64,000 nt of DNA, from assembly GCA_023511995.1 (NCBI GenBank), contig JAIMAL010000002.1, positions 1 through 64,000 on the forward strand, in the 5' to 3' direction. Source of the DNA: Burkholderiales bacterium. GTDB taxonomy: Bacteria > Pseudomonadota > Gammaproteobacteria > Burkholderiales > Thiobacteraceae. The notes below the pieces were generated by a model. That model saw only the letters and a list, made by a program, of their open reading frames with translations. It ran no database searches and was not told the origin of the DNA. The position numbers and the translations under genes are program-made. Below are positions 45,027 through 54,179 of the stretch, one piece after another; within the stretch, counting starts at the first letter, position 1; each line of letters starts with the position of its first letter.

Positions 45027-46192
45027 AGGCTCTGACCTGGTTTCTGGCGGTCGTCGGGCTGGCCATCGCCCTCGTGCTGGCCATCAAAACCAACGTGGGC
45101 TATGTGGTGGTGGTCTATCCCCCCTACCGCATCGACTTCTCCCTCAATTTCCTCATCCTCGCCCTCGTCGTGGGCTTCGTCCTCCTCTACGCTGCGGTGC
45201 GGGTGGCGGTGCACACCTGGCGGCTGCCGGCCTATGTCCGCCGCTTCCGGCGGGAGCGGCAGCGGGAGAAGGCGCGCCGCGCCACCTTGGAGGCGCAGCT
45301 TGCCTTCGCCGAGGGTCAATGGGCCAAAGCGGAACGCCTTGCCGTGCAGGCCATGGAAATGGGCGAGGCCTTGCTCCTCAATGCCCTCCTCGCCGCACGC
45401 GCCGCCCATGCCCAACGCAACTTCCAGGCCCGGGATGTCTATCTCGCCCGCGCCGCCGAGGTAAGCCCCAAGGAGGCCACCGCGCGGCTCATGACCCAGG
45501 TGGAACTGCTCTTGGATGCGCGGCAGGCGGAGGCCGCCTTGCCCCTCATCGAAGAGCTGAAGGCCCTCGCCCCCCGCCACCTTGGTGTGCTGCGGCTTGA
45601 CCTCAAGGCGCAGCAGCTCATGAAGAACTGGGACCAGGTGCTGGTCCTGGTGAGCCATCTGGAAAAACGGGGCGCCATGGAGGCCACCCAGGCACAACAG
45701 CTCGCCCTCCATGCCCACCTGGAAAATCTGAAGCGCAAAGCCCACAACCCCGACGCCCTGCAGAGCTACTGGGCCCGCATGGCGCCGGAATTCCAGCAGC
45801 ATCCCCAGATCGCCGCCTCCGCGGCGCGCCTTTTCCTCGCCCTCGGCGGCAGTCGCCAGGCACGGGAGATCATCGAACAGAGCCTGGAAAAACAGTGGGA
45901 CAGCGCCCTCGTCGCCCTCTATGCCGAGTGCGCAGACCGCGACGTCATCAGGCAAATCGAACAGGCAGAGAAATGGCTGCCCGCGCACCCCCACGACCCC
46001 GCCCTCCTCCTCACCCTGGGCCGTCTGTGCGCGGCGCAGGAACTGTGGGGCAAGGCGCGTTCCTACATCGAAGCCAGCCTCGCCGTGGAACCCACCCGGG
46101 AAGCCCACCTCGCCCTCGCGGAACTCCTGGAACGCATGAACCTGCCGGACGAAGCCTGCCGCCACTACCGCGAAAGCCTCAAGCTCCCGTAA
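45023..46192 (+). CDS. hemY: HemY protein (membrane-anchored TPR protein of the heme cluster)
   Basis: 389 residues from a GTG. Two membrane segments at the N-terminus (about 4-20 and 40-62), the HemY_N motif TNVGYVVVVYPPYRIDFSLN, then TPR repeats to the end (for example LGRLCAAQELWGKARSYIEA). It is thought to organise late heme synthesis at the membrane. Not related to the protoporphyrinogen oxidase also called HemY. Confidence 0.93.
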   Translation: MKALTWFLAVVGLAIALVLAIKTNVGYVVVVYPPYRIDFSLNFLILALVVGFVLLYAAVRVAVHTWRLPAYVRRFRRERQREKARRATLEAQLAFAEGQWAKAERLAVQAMEMGEALLLNALLAARAAHAQRNFQARDVYLARAAEVSPKEATARLMTQVELLLDARQAEAALPLIEELKALAPRHLGVLRLDLKAQQLMKNWDQVLVLVSHLEKRGAMEATQAQQLALHAHLENLKRKAHNPDALQSYWARMAPEFQQHPQIAASAARLFLALGGSRQAREIIEQSLEKQWDSALVALYAECADRDVIRQIEQAEKWLPAHPHDPALLLTLGRLCAAQELWGKARSYIEASLAVEPTREAHLALAELLERMNLPDEACRHYRESLKLP

Positions 46193-46239
46193 GGCGCAAA
46201 AGCCTCACCCCATTCCTGATCTCTGATCCCTATCACCCC

Positions 46240-47256
46240 CTACTTGTCCTTCGCCGGCGTGAAGGCGTCGGAGAAGAACGCCTCTTCCGGCAGGCCGGCT
46301 TTCACCAGCAGCCGGTGCGCGTCATTCACCATGGCAGGGGAACCGCAGGCATAGACTTCGAAGCCCGCGATGTCCGGATGATCGGCGAGGGCGCAATCCT
46401 GCACATGGCCGGTGCGGCCGGTCCACTGGTCTTCCGGCGCGGGCTGGGAGAGCACGGGCACGAAGCGGAAATTGGCGTGGCTTTGCTCCCACTGGCGGGG
46501 CAGTTCCAGCATGTAGAGGTCCTGCCGGTGACGGCCGCCCCAATAGAGGGTGATGGGCCGCGTGATGCCCACGTGGAAGGCGTGTTCCAGCATGCTTTTG
46601 ATGGGGGCGAAGCCGGTACCCGTGGCCAGCATGATGATGGGCTTGTCGCTGTCCTCCCGCAGGAAGAAGGTGCCCAGCGGTCCCTCGAAACGGAGAATGG
46701 TTTTCTCCTGCATGGAGGTGAAGACGTACTCGGTGAAGGCCCCGCCGGGCACGTGGCGCACGTGGAGCTGCAGCAGGGCGTCGTCGTGGGGGGCGTTGGC
46801 CAGGGAGAAACTGCGCCGCTTGCCGTCCTTGAGGAGGATGTCGATGTACTGGCCGGCGAGGAACTGCAGACGTTCGCTGGCGGGCAGTTTGAGATAGAGC
46901 ACGGCCACATCCGGGGAGGGCTTCTCGATGCGCTGCACCCGGCAGGGAATGGTCTTCACCTGGATGTCCCCGGCGACGGCCACCTCTCTGGATTCAATAA
47001 CCAGGTCGGACAGGGGCCGGGCGCAGCAGAAGAGGGCAAAGCCGGCGGCCTTCTCCTCGTCGGTGAGCGCCGTGCTCTGGTAATCGCCATAATCCACGCG
47101 GCCGGAGAGGACTTTGCCCTTGCAGGAACCGCATGCCCCGTTGCGGCACCCATAGGGCAGGGTGAAGCCGTGACGCAGGGCCGATTCGAGGATGGTTTCC
47201 CCCTCCCCCGCCTCGAAGCTGTGACCGCTGGGTTGAATGGTGATATGAAACGGCAT
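46240..47256 (-). CDS. 2Fe-2S ferredoxin/FAD/NAD reductase (CDP-6-deoxyglucoseen reductase-like)
   Basis: 338 residues. An N-terminal plant-type ferredoxin domain has Cys37, Cys42, Cys45 (YGCRNGACGSC) and Cys77 or 78. Then an FAD domain (RSFSLANAPHDDALLQLHVR) and an NAD domain with IIMLATGTGFAPIKSML and ending EVYACGSPAMVNDA. Homologues in betaproteobacteria are annotated as CDP-6-deoxy-delta-3,4-glucoseen reductase without evidence of that sugar pathway. Here it probably passes electrons from NAD(P)H to an unknown oxygenase or reductase. Confidence 0.9.
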   Translation of the reverse strand: MPFHITIQPSGHSFEAGEGETILESALRHGFTLPYGCRNGACGSCKGKVLSGRVDYGDYQSTALTDEEKAAGFALFCCARPLSDLVIESREVAVAGDIQVKTIPCRVQRIEKPSPDVAVLYLKLPASERLQFLAGQYIDILLKDGKRRSFSLANAPHDDALLQLHVRHVPGGAFTEYVFTSMQEKTILRFEGPLGTFFLREDSDKPIIMLATGTGFAPIKSMLEHAFHVGITRPITLYWGGRHRQDLYMLELPRQWEQSHANFRFVPVLSQPAPEDQWTGRTGHVQDCALADHPDIAGFEVYACGSPAMVNDAHRLLVKAGLPEEAFFSDAFTPAKDK

Positions 47257-47266
47257 GGCGATTCCT

Positions 47267-47272
47267 TATAAT
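47267..47272 (+). promoter_or_regulatory. -10 element before the epimerase-like gene
   Basis: TATAAT begins 33 nt before the GTG at 47300, the same distance as at metX, pyrE and mgtE. This is why the GTG is preferred over the ATG at 47255. The -35 is unclear. Confidence 0.5.
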
Positions 47273-47299
47273 CCGGAGCCCTTTTGCTCCGGGTCGAAA

Positions 47300-48190
47300 G
47301 TGAGACGGTTGCTGATCATCGGCTGCGGCGACGTGGGCCTGCGCGCAGCGAAGCGGCTTTTGCCGGCGTTTCGCCTCTACGCGCTGACGCGCAGTGCGGC
47401 GCGGGCCGCCACCCTGCGCGCCCTGGGCATCACACCCATCGTCGGTGACCTGGATCACCCGGCAACCCTTGCGCGGCTCGCAGGGCTGGCCCATTGCGTG
47501 CTGCATTTCGCGCCGCCGCAAAACGAGGGCGAGGAGGACAGGCGCACGCGTCACCTGCTGGCTGCTCTGGGCAGGGGCGAGATGTTACCACAGCGCCTCG
47601 TCTATATCAGCACCACCGGCGTGTATGGGAATTGCGCCGGCGAGTGGGTGACGGAAACCCATCCGGCGCGCCCCGCCACCCCCCGCGCCCGGCGCCGGCT
47701 TTCCGCGGAAAACCAGTTGCGCGCCTGGGGCCGGCGTCAGAAGGTGACGGTGAGCATTCTGCGCGTGCCCGGCATCTATGCCCAGGACCGCTTGCCCTTA
47801 AAGCGTCTAGAGGCGGGGCTGCCCACCCTGGTGCCGGAGGAGGACAGCTACACCAATCACATCCATGCTGAGGATCTGGCCCGCATTGCGGTTGCCGCCC
47901 TCTTCCGCGGCCGCCCCGGCCGCCTCTACAACGCGGTGGACGACTCGCGGATCAAGATGGGTGACTGGTTCGATCTTCTGGCGGAGCGCCACGCCCTGCC
48001 CAAGCCCCGGCGAGTGACGCGGGCGGAGGCACAAACGGCGCTGCCGGCCAATCTCCTCTCCTTCCTCAATGAATCGCGCCGGGTCTCCAACCGGCGCATG
48101 AAAAAGGAGCTGCGCATCACCCTGCTCTATCCCGACGTGGAGGCCGGCACCCGCCCCATCATTCCTCCCGCCGCCACTGTCCCTCGATGA
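47300..48190 (+). CDS. NAD-dependent epimerase/SDR family protein
   Basis: 296 residues from a GTG at 47300. Rossmann motif RRLLIIGCGDVGLRAAKRL at the start; the SDR middle motif is VYISTTGVYGN with Tyr, then RRRLSAENQL where the usual lysine of YxxxK is not conserved. This resembles the YeeZ-like or GDP-sugar-reductase group of extended SDRs. Substrate unknown. Tail to tail with fxsA, overlapping it by 32 nt. Confidence 0.85.
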   Translation: MRRLLIIGCGDVGLRAAKRLLPAFRLYALTRSAARAATLRALGITPIVGDLDHPATLARLAGLAHCVLHFAPPQNEGEEDRRTRHLLAALGRGEMLPQRLVYISTTGVYGNCAGEWVTETHPARPATPRARRRLSAENQLRAWGRRQKVTVSILRVPGIYAQDRLPLKRLEAGLPTLVPEEDSYTNHIHAEDLARIAVAALFRGRPGRLYNAVDDSRIKMGDWFDLLAERHALPKPRRVTRAEAQTALPANLLSFLNESRRVSNRRMKKELRITLLYPDVEAGTRPIIPPAATVPR

Positions 48191-48524
48191 TGCCTCCGGC
48201 CGGCGGCCTGCCACGCGGGTAGAAAAGCAAGGCGAAGGCGAGGACATCGGAGAGGAGACCGGGGAAGATGAGCAAAAGCCCCGCCAGCATCAGCCGGCCG
48301 GAGACGAACAGCCCTTCCAGGGGGTCGCGCCCCTCGATGACCGCGGCCGCGATGCGTCCCAGCACCGCCAGACGCTCTTCGCGGATGAGGAAAAGCCCGA
48401 GAAAAAAGGCGAAAAGCAGCCAGAGCAAAAGCCACCAGCCCAGATGGTGGGCGGCTATGACGAGGCCCACCGCTTCGATCACGGGAAAAGCCAGTAAAAT
48501 GAGCGGGATGAGAAAATAACGCAT
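48159..48524 (-). CDS. fxsA: FxsA family membrane protein
   Basis: 121 residues with three hydrophobic segments (LIPLILLAFPVIEAVGLVIA, LGWWLLLWLLFAFFLGLFLI, LMLAGLLLIFPGLLSDVLAF); the last, with PGLLSD, is the FxsA signature. In E. coli FxsA overproduction relieves T7 exclusion by F plasmid; the cellular role is unknown. Only 12 nt separate its start from cutA on the other strand. Confidence 0.92.
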   Translation of the reverse strand: MRYFLIPLILLAFPVIEAVGLVIAAHHLGWWLLLWLLFAFFLGLFLIREERLAVLGRIAAAVIEGRDPLEGLFVSGRLMLAGLLLIFPGLLSDVLAFALLFYPRGRPPAGGIIEGQWRREE

Positions 48525-48536
48525 GGAGGCCCGGGG

Positions 48537-48851
48537 ATGGAGACGATGCTGGTGATTTCGAACCTGCCCGATGGGGAAAGTGCCGAAGCCCTGGCGCAGG
48601 CGGCGGTGGAAGCGCGTCTGGCCGCCTGTGTGAACGTGATGGCGCCGTGCACCTCAGTCTATCGGTGGGCCGGCAAACTGGAAAGGGCCAGCGAAGTGCC
48701 GGTTCTTTTCAAGACCACCCGGGCGCGCTATGGGGAACTCGAGGCCCTGATCCGCGCCCGGCATCCCTACGAACTTCCGGAAATCGTGGCAGTCCCAATC
48801 GAAACGGGTCTTGCCGCTTATCTCCAATGGCTGGCGGCGGAAACGGCGTAG
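48537..48851 (+). CDS. cutA: Divalent-cation tolerance protein CutA
   Basis: 104 residues, a trimeric ferredoxin-like protein. Motifs: LVISNLPDGESAEALAQAAV, LAACVNVMAPCTSVYRWAG, FKTTRARYGELEALI and HPYELPEIVAVPI. Linked with copper tolerance in E. coli, largely through dsbD next to it. It starts the cutA-dsbD-tlpA-aroQ-acc block. Confidence 0.95.
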   Translation: METMLVISNLPDGESAEALAQAAVEARLAACVNVMAPCTSVYRWAGKLERASEVPVLFKTTRARYGELEALIRARHPYELPEIVAVPIETGLAAYLQWLAAETA

Positions 48852-48892
48852 GCCGCCCAACCCCCTCAACGACAAAAGCAACAGGATTAGCC

Positions 48893-51175
48893 ATGCGACA
48901 CTTGCCCGCCCTTGCGTTTTTCGTAAGCCTCCTTCTCCTTTGGCCGCTTGCCCACGCCGCCGAGGAAGGGGAGCTTTTGGAGCCGGAAAAAGCCTTTGCC
49001 TTTTCCGCCCGCGCCCTGGATCCCTCCACCCTGGAAATCCGCTACCAAGTGGCGGACGGCTATTACCTCTACCGGGACAAGTTCCGCTTCGAGGTCGAGC
49101 CCAAGAGCATCGGCGTTGGCACGCCGCAGCTCCCCCCAGGCAAGGTGAAACAGGACGAATTCTTCGGTCGGGTGGAAACTTACCGGGGCAATCTCACCTT
49201 CAAGCTGCCCCTCACCCGTTCGGCTGCCGGCCAGACCCTCACCCTCAAGGCCACCTCCCAGGGCTGCGCCGACGTGGGGGTGTGCTATCCGCCCCTCACC
49301 CAGAGCGTCACCCTCACCCTGCCCGCGGCGCGATCCGGCGGTGGCCTTGCGGCCCTGCAAAGCCTGGGCCGGGAGCTCGGCGGGGAATCCGATCTCCTCC
49401 CCCCCGAGCAGGCGTTCCAGGTTTCGGCGGCGGTGCGGGACGGGAAAACCGTTCTCGTCACCTTCCAGCCGGCGGCGGGCTATTACCTCTATCGCGACAA
49501 GCTGAAATTCCGCGTCGTGGAAGGGTCGGCCACCCTGGCCCGGGTCCTCCTCCCCAAGGGCGAGGTGAAGGAAGATCCCAACTTCGGCAGCACCGAGGTC
49601 TACCACAACCGGGTGGTGGCGGAACTCAGCTTCGAGCGCAAGGATACGGCCGGCCAAACCCTCGTCCTGGAGGTGGGCTGGCAGGGTTGCAGTGAAAAGG
49701 GGGTCTGCTACCTGCCCGCCAGCCGTCGCTTCACCCTCACCCTGCCGGCACTGGCGGAAGGGGGCAAGGCCCCCGCGTCAGGTGCAGCCGCCACCGCCGC
49801 GCCCCCTGCTATCGAGGAAGCCGCGCCGGCGAAGGCGGAAGCAGCAAGCCCCACCCCGGCGGCCCCTGCCGCCACTCCGGGGGCCGAAGACGAAACCTCG
49901 GTGATTGCCAGGATGCTGGAAAAAGGCGGCTTCTGGCTCATCGTCGTAAGCTTCTTCGGCTTTGGCCTGCTGCTCTCCCTCACCCCCTGTGTCTTCCCCA
50001 TGATTCCCATCCTGTCGGGCATCATCGTCGGCCAGGGCAAAGAAATCACCAAGATGCAGGGCTTCATCCTTTCCGCCGCCTATGTACTGGGCATGGCCGT
50101 CACCTATGCGGCGGCGGGTGTGGTGGCGGGCCTGTCCGGCGCCCTCATCTCCTCCGCTTTGCAAAACCCGTGGGTGCTGGGCACCTTCGCCTTGATTTTC
50201 GTGCTGCTTGCCCTCTCCATGTTCGGCTTCTACGAGCTGCAGATGCCAAGCTTCATCCAAAGCCGTTTCACCGAGCGGGCGAACCGCATGAAGGGCGGTA
50301 ATCTCGCCGGTGTCTTCGTCATGGGGGTGTTGTCGGCGGTGGTGGTGGGCCCCTGTGTGGCCGCGCCCCTGGCCGGCGCCCTCCTCTACATCGGCCAGAC
50401 GCGGGATGTGTGGCTCGGCGGCTCCGCCCTCTTCGCCATGGCCCTGGGCATGGGGGTGCCCCTGCTTCTGGTGGGGGTGGCCGGCGGCGCCCTGCTGCCC
50501 CGGGCCGGGGCGTGGATGAATGCGGTGAAGGCGTTCTTCGGCGTCATGCTGCTGGGGGTGGCCATCTGGCTCATCTCCCCCGTCATCCCGCCGGTGGCGC
50601 ACATGCTTCTGTGGGCGGCGCTCCTCATCGTCTCCGCAATCTACCTGCACGCCATCGATCCCCTGCCCCCCAATGCCAGCGGCTTCCGCAAGTTCTGGAA
50701 GGGGGTGGGTGTCATCGCCCTCCTCGTCGGGGCGGCCCTCCTCATCGGCGCGCTGTCCGGCAGCCGCGACATCCTGCAGCCCCTGGCGGGGCTGCGGCCC
50801 GCGGCGGCCACGCCCGCGGCCACCGGCCTGCAATTCGAGAAGGTGCCCGCTGCCCAGTTCGATGCGCGCCTCGCCGCCGCGCGGGGCACGCCGGTCATGG
50901 TGGACTTCTACGCCGACTGGTGTGTGTCGTGCAAGGAGATGGAACGCTTCACCTTCTCCGACCCCCGCGTCGTCGAACGCCTGAAAGGCGTTACCCTGCT
51001 CAAGATCGACGTGACCGCCAACACCGACGCGGACAAGGCGGCGCTCAAGCGCTTCCGGCTGTTCGGCCCGCCGGGCATCATCTTCCTCGACACCCAGGGC
51101 ATCGAGCGTTACCGGGTGGTGGGCTACCAGCCGCCGGAAAAATTCCTGGCCAGCATTGACGCCGCCTTCAAGTGA
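48893..51175 (+). CDS. dsbD: Thiol:disulfide interchange protein DsbD with two N-terminal alpha domains
   Basis: 760 residues, about 190 longer than the E. coli protein. Signal peptide 1-22, then two copies of the nDsbD domain: copy 1 (about 27-145) with Cys125/Cys131 (QGCADVGVCYPP), copy 2 (about 165-290) with Cys266/Cys272 (QGCSEKGVCYLP). An Ala/Pro linker leads to an eight-helix membrane domain with Cys366 (LTPCVFPM) and Cys488 (VGPCVAAPL), and a C-terminal thioredoxin domain with Cys677/Cys680 (DWCVSCKEME). It carries electrons from cytoplasmic thioredoxin to periplasmic thiol proteins. Its GTGA overlaps a possible start of the next gene. Confidence 0.95.
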   Translation: MRHLPALAFFVSLLLLWPLAHAAEEGELLEPEKAFAFSARALDPSTLEIRYQVADGYYLYRDKFRFEVEPKSIGVGTPQLPPGKVKQDEFFGRVETYRGNLTFKLPLTRSAAGQTLTLKATSQGCADVGVCYPPLTQSVTLTLPAARSGGGLAALQSLGRELGGESDLLPPEQAFQVSAAVRDGKTVLVTFQPAAGYYLYRDKLKFRVVEGSATLARVLLPKGEVKEDPNFGSTEVYHNRVVAELSFERKDTAGQTLVLEVGWQGCSEKGVCYLPASRRFTLTLPALAEGGKAPASGAAATAAPPAIEEAAPAKAEAASPTPAAPAATPGAEDETSVIARMLEKGGFWLIVVSFFGFGLLLSLTPCVFPMIPILSGIIVGQGKEITKMQGFILSAAYVLGMAVTYAAAGVVAGLSGALISSALQNPWVLGTFALIFVLLALSMFGFYELQMPSFIQSRFTERANRMKGGNLAGVFVMGVLSAVVVGPCVAAPLAGALLYIGQTRDVWLGGSALFAMALGMGVPLLLVGVAGGALLPRAGAWMNAVKAFFGVMLLGVAIWLISPVIPPVAHMLLWAALLIVSAIYLHAIDPLPPNASGFRKFWKGVGVIALLVGAALLIGALSGSRDILQPLAGLRPAAATPAATGLQFEKVPAAQFDARLAAARGTPVMVDFYADWCVSCKEMERFTFSDPRVVERLKGVTLLKIDVTANTDADKAALKRFRLFGPPGIIFLDTQGIERYRVVGYQPPEKFLASIDAAFK

Positions 51176-51177
51176 AG

Positions 51178-51705
51178 ATGGCTATCTCGGGAGGGAGGTT
51201 GTGGATCCTCGCCGCGGCCGCAGCGGCGCTCGCCCTCGGGCTTTGGGCAGGCGTGCGCCATTGGGAGACTGGCCCCGTCGCGGCGGTGAGTGCCGAACGC
51301 CTCTTCGGGGTGGAGTTCCCGGATCTTGCGGGCACGCCCCAGCGCCTTTCCCGCTGGCGGGGACAAGTGCTCCTCATCAACTTCTGGGCCACCTGGTGCC
51401 CCCCCTGCCGCGCCGAGATGCCGGAGTTCGTCCGCCTCCAGGCGCGCTACGGGGACCGGGGCTTCACCCTGGTGGGCATTGCCCTGGATGAGGCAGAGGC
51501 GGTGCGTGCCTTTGCGGCCGAGCTCGGCGTCAACTATCCGCTGCTTCTGGGCGGGGCTGCGGGCTCCGCCCTGGCCCGGGAGCTGGGCAGCCGTGGCGCG
51601 CTGCCCTTCAGTGTGCTCGTGGATCGAGAGGGGCGGGTGGTCGTGAGGCATCTTGGCACCTTGAGTGAGGCGGAAGCGGCAGAGCTCATCACGCCCCTGC
51701 TCTGA
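51178..51705 (+). CDS. TlpA/ResA-type membrane-anchored disulfide reductase
   Basis: 175 residues from the ATG at 51178 (a GTG at 51172 would overlap dsbD). N-terminal anchor ([19 protein letters not shown]), then a thioredoxin fold with WCPPC (Cys74, Cys77) and cis-Pro [13 protein letters not shown]. Probably takes electrons from DsbD, its neighbour, to reduce periplasmic targets such as apocytochromes; the target is not visible from sequence. Confidence 0.88.
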   Translation: MAISGGRLWILAAAAAALALGLWAGVRHWETGPVAAVSAERLFGVEFPDLAGTPQRLSRWRGQVLLINFWATWCPPCRAEMPEFVRLQARYGDRGFTLVGIALDEAEAVRAFAAELGVNYPLLLGGAAGSALARELGSRGALPFSVLVDREGRVVVRHLGTLSEAEAAELITPLL

Positions 51706-51775
51706 GCCACCCTCCTTCCGTCATCTTCGGCGAAGATATAGACAAATTCCCCACAAATGGGGCAAACTTGCGGCC

Positions 51776-52276
51776 ATGAAAAAGCAAGCCCCCGCCGCAA
51801 CCGCGGCCGCTCCGGGGCCAGGACGCGCAGCGCAGGCCAAGAAGAAGAAAAAAATCCTGGTTCTCCATGGGCCGAATCTCAATCTCCTGGGCAGCCGCGA
51901 ACCGGAACACTATGGCCGCGACACCCTGGAGGAGATCGATGCACGGCTCATGCGGCAGGCGCAGGCCGCCGGCGCAAGCCTTTCCACCTTTCAAAGCAAC
52001 GGGGAAGCCGCGCTCATCGAGCGCATCCACGCCGCACGGGGCGAAGGGGTGGATTTCATCCTCATCAACCCCGCCGCCTTCACCCACACCAGCATCGCCC
52101 TGCGGGATGCCCTGATTGCGGTGGGCATTCCCTTCATCGAAGTGCATTTGTCCAACGTGTTCGCGCGGGAGCCCTTCCGCCATCACTCCTACCTTTCCGA
52201 CCGGGCGGTGGGAGTCATCAGCGGCTTGGGGGCGCTGGGCTATGAACTGGCGCTACAGTACGCGCTCAAGGCTTGA
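51776..52276 (+). CDS. aroQ: 3-dehydroquinate dehydratase type II, with Lys/Ala N-terminal extension
   Basis: 166 residues from the ATG at 51776. The catalytic core starts at about residue 24: [21 protein letters not shown] with the conserved Tyr, [17 protein letters not shown], and [17 protein letters not shown]. It acts in the shikimate pathway. The extra 23 residues are Lys/Ala/Pro-rich ([18 protein letters not shown] then KKKKK), unusual for this compact enzyme. The leader holds a small CCCCA/TGGGG hairpin (51749-51762). Confidence 0.95.
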   Translation: MKKQAPAATAAAPGPGRAAQAKKKKKILVLHGPNLNLLGSREPEHYGRDTLEEIDARLMRQAQAAGASLSTFQSNGEAALIERIHAARGEGVDFILINPAAFTHTSIALRDALIAVGIPFIEVHLSNVFAREPFRHHSYLSDRAVGVISGLGALGYELALQYALKA

Positions 52277-52288
52277 GGAACCCTTTTC

Positions 52289-52738
52289 ATGGATTTGCGC
52301 AAACTGAAGAAGCTCATCGATCTGGTGCAGGAATCCGGCATCGCCGAGCTGGAAATCACGGAGGGGGAGGAAAAGGTGCGCATCACCCGCACGCAGGCTG
52401 CCCCCAGCATGGCCTATGCGCCGCCGCCCGCCCCGCAGGTGGTGAATGTCCCGCCTCCCCCCGAGCCCGCCCCGCCTGCTCCCCAGGAGCCGGCGTTGCC
52501 CGAAGGACACGTGGTGAAATCGCCCATGGTGGGGACCTTCTACCGCGCTCCCTCGCCGGGTGCCAAACCCTTCGTGGAGGTGGGCCAGACGGTGAATGCC
52601 GGCGATACCCTGTGCATCATCGAGGCGATGAAACTCCTCAACGAAATCGAAGCCGACCGCGGCGGGGTGATCAAGGCCATCCTCGTGGAAAACGGCCAGC
52701 CCGTCGAGTACGGCGAACCGCTGTTCATCATTGGCTGA
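52289..52738 (+). CDS. accB: Acetyl-CoA carboxylase biotin carboxyl carrier protein
   Basis: 149 residues. N-terminal dimerisation helix ([20 protein letters not shown]), a Pro/Ala linker, then the biotinyl domain with the biotinylated Lys115 in [11 protein letters not shown] and [13 protein letters not shown]. Carries CO2 from AccC to the transcarboxylase for fatty-acid synthesis. 84 nt before accC in the same operon. Confidence 0.97.
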   Translation: MDLRKLKKLIDLVQESGIAELEITEGEEKVRITRTQAAPSMAYAPPPAPQVVNVPPPPEPAPPAPQEPALPEGHVVKSPMVGTFYRAPSPGAKPFVEVGQTVNAGDTLCIIEAMKLLNEIEADRGGVIKAILVENGQPVEYGEPLFIIG

Positions 52739-52822
52739 AGTCCTCGCCCCACTCGCGCCAAAGGCGGGGGCCGAAAGTCAGTCTTCCACGGCCGCCTGCC
52801 GGGGGAGGGAAAAAGGTTTCTC

Positions 52823-54172
52823 ATGTTCGAAAAAATCCTCATTGCCAACCGTGGTGAAATCGCCCTGCGCGTGTTGCGCGCCTGCCGGGAAATGGGCATC
52901 AAGACCGTGGCCGTCCATTCCGAGGCCGATTCCGAGGCGAAATACGTGAAACTCGCCGACGAGTCGGTGTGCATCGGCCCGGCGCCCTCCCATCTTAGCT
53001 ATCTCAACGTGCCCGCCATCATCGCCGCCGCGGAGGTCACCGACGCGGAAGCGATCCACCCGGGCTATGGCTTTCTTTCGGAGAACGCCGATTTCGCCGA
53101 GCGGGTGGAGTCCAGCGGCTTCACCTTCATCGGTCCGCGCCCGGAAACCATCCGCCTGATGGGCGACAAAGTGAACGCCAAGCGCGCCATGATGGAAGCG
53201 GGTGTGCCCTGTGTGCCCGGCTCCGACGGCGCCCTGCCGGAAGACCCGGAAGAAATCCTGCGCATCGCCCGGGAGGTGGGTTATCCGGTGATCATCAAGG
53301 CGGCGGGGGGCGGCGGCGGGCGCGGCATGCGCGTGGTGCACACGGAGGCCCATCTGCTCAACGCGGTGAACATGACACGCAACGAGGCGCAGTCCGCCTT
53401 CGGCAACCCGGAGGTGTATCTGGAGCGTTTCCTGGAAAATCCCCGTCACATCGAAATCCAGGTGCTTGCCGACCAGTATGGCAATGCCATTCACCTGGGG
53501 GAGCGGGATTGCTCCATGCAGCGGCGCCATCAGAAGATCATCGAGGAGGCGCCCGCCCCCGGCCTCGATCCGAAGCTACGGGACAAAATCGCCGAGCGCT
53601 GCGCCGCCGCCTGCCGCCGTATCGGCTACCGCGGCGCGGGAACCTTCGAATTCCTCTACGAGAACGGCGAATTCTTCTTCATCGAGATGAACACCCGGGT
53701 GCAGGTGGAACACCCTGTGACCGAAATGATCACCGGCGTGGACATCATCCAGGAACAGATCCGCATCGCCGCGGGGGAGAAACTGCGCTACCGGCAACGG
53801 GACATCCGCTTCCGCGGCCATGCCATCGAATGCCGCATCAACGCCGAAGACCCCTACACCTTCGTGCCCTCACCGGGGCGCATCACCCAATACCACCAGC
53901 CGGGTGGCCCGGGTATCCGCGTCGATTCCCACGTCTATCAGAACTACTATGTGCCGCCCCATTACGATTCCATGATCGGCAAGCTCATCGCCTATGGCGA
54001 TACGCGACAGCAGGCCATCGCGCGCATGCGCATCGCCCTCACGGAAATGGTGGTGGAAGGGGTGAAGACCAACATCCCGTTGCACATGGATCTCATGCAG
54101 GATGCCGCCTTCCTCGCCGGTGGCGCCAGCATCCACTATCTCACCCAGAAACTGGAAGCCCTGAAAAAGTGA
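52823..54172 (+). CDS. accC: Acetyl-CoA carboxylase biotin carboxylase subunit
   Basis: 449 residues. [20 protein letters not shown] starts the pre-ATP domain; the ATP-grasp domain has the glycine loop [15 protein letters not shown], the HIEIQVLAD strand and catalytic [17 protein letters not shown]. Carboxylates the biotin of AccB. Complete and canonical. Confidence 0.98.
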   Translation: MFEKILIANRGEIALRVLRACREMGIKTVAVHSEADSEAKYVKLADESVCIGPAPSHLSYLNVPAIIAAAEVTDAEAIHPGYGFLSENADFAERVESSGFTFIGPRPETIRLMGDKVNAKRAMMEAGVPCVPGSDGALPEDPEEILRIAREVGYPVIIKAAGGGGGRGMRVVHTEAHLLNAVNMTRNEAQSAFGNPEVYLERFLENPRHIEIQVLADQYGNAIHLGERDCSMQRRHQKIIEEAPAPGLDPKLRDKIAERCAAACRRIGYRGAGTFEFLYENGEFFFIEMNTRVQVEHPVTEMITGVDIIQEQIRIAAGEKLRYRQRDIRFRGHAIECRINAEDPYTFVPSPGRITQYHQPGGPGIRVDSHVYQNYYVPPHYDSMIGKLIAYGDTRQQAIARMRIALTEMVVEGVKTNIPLHMDLMQDAAFLAGGASIHYLTQKLEALKK

Positions 54173-54179
54173 GCGGGCC

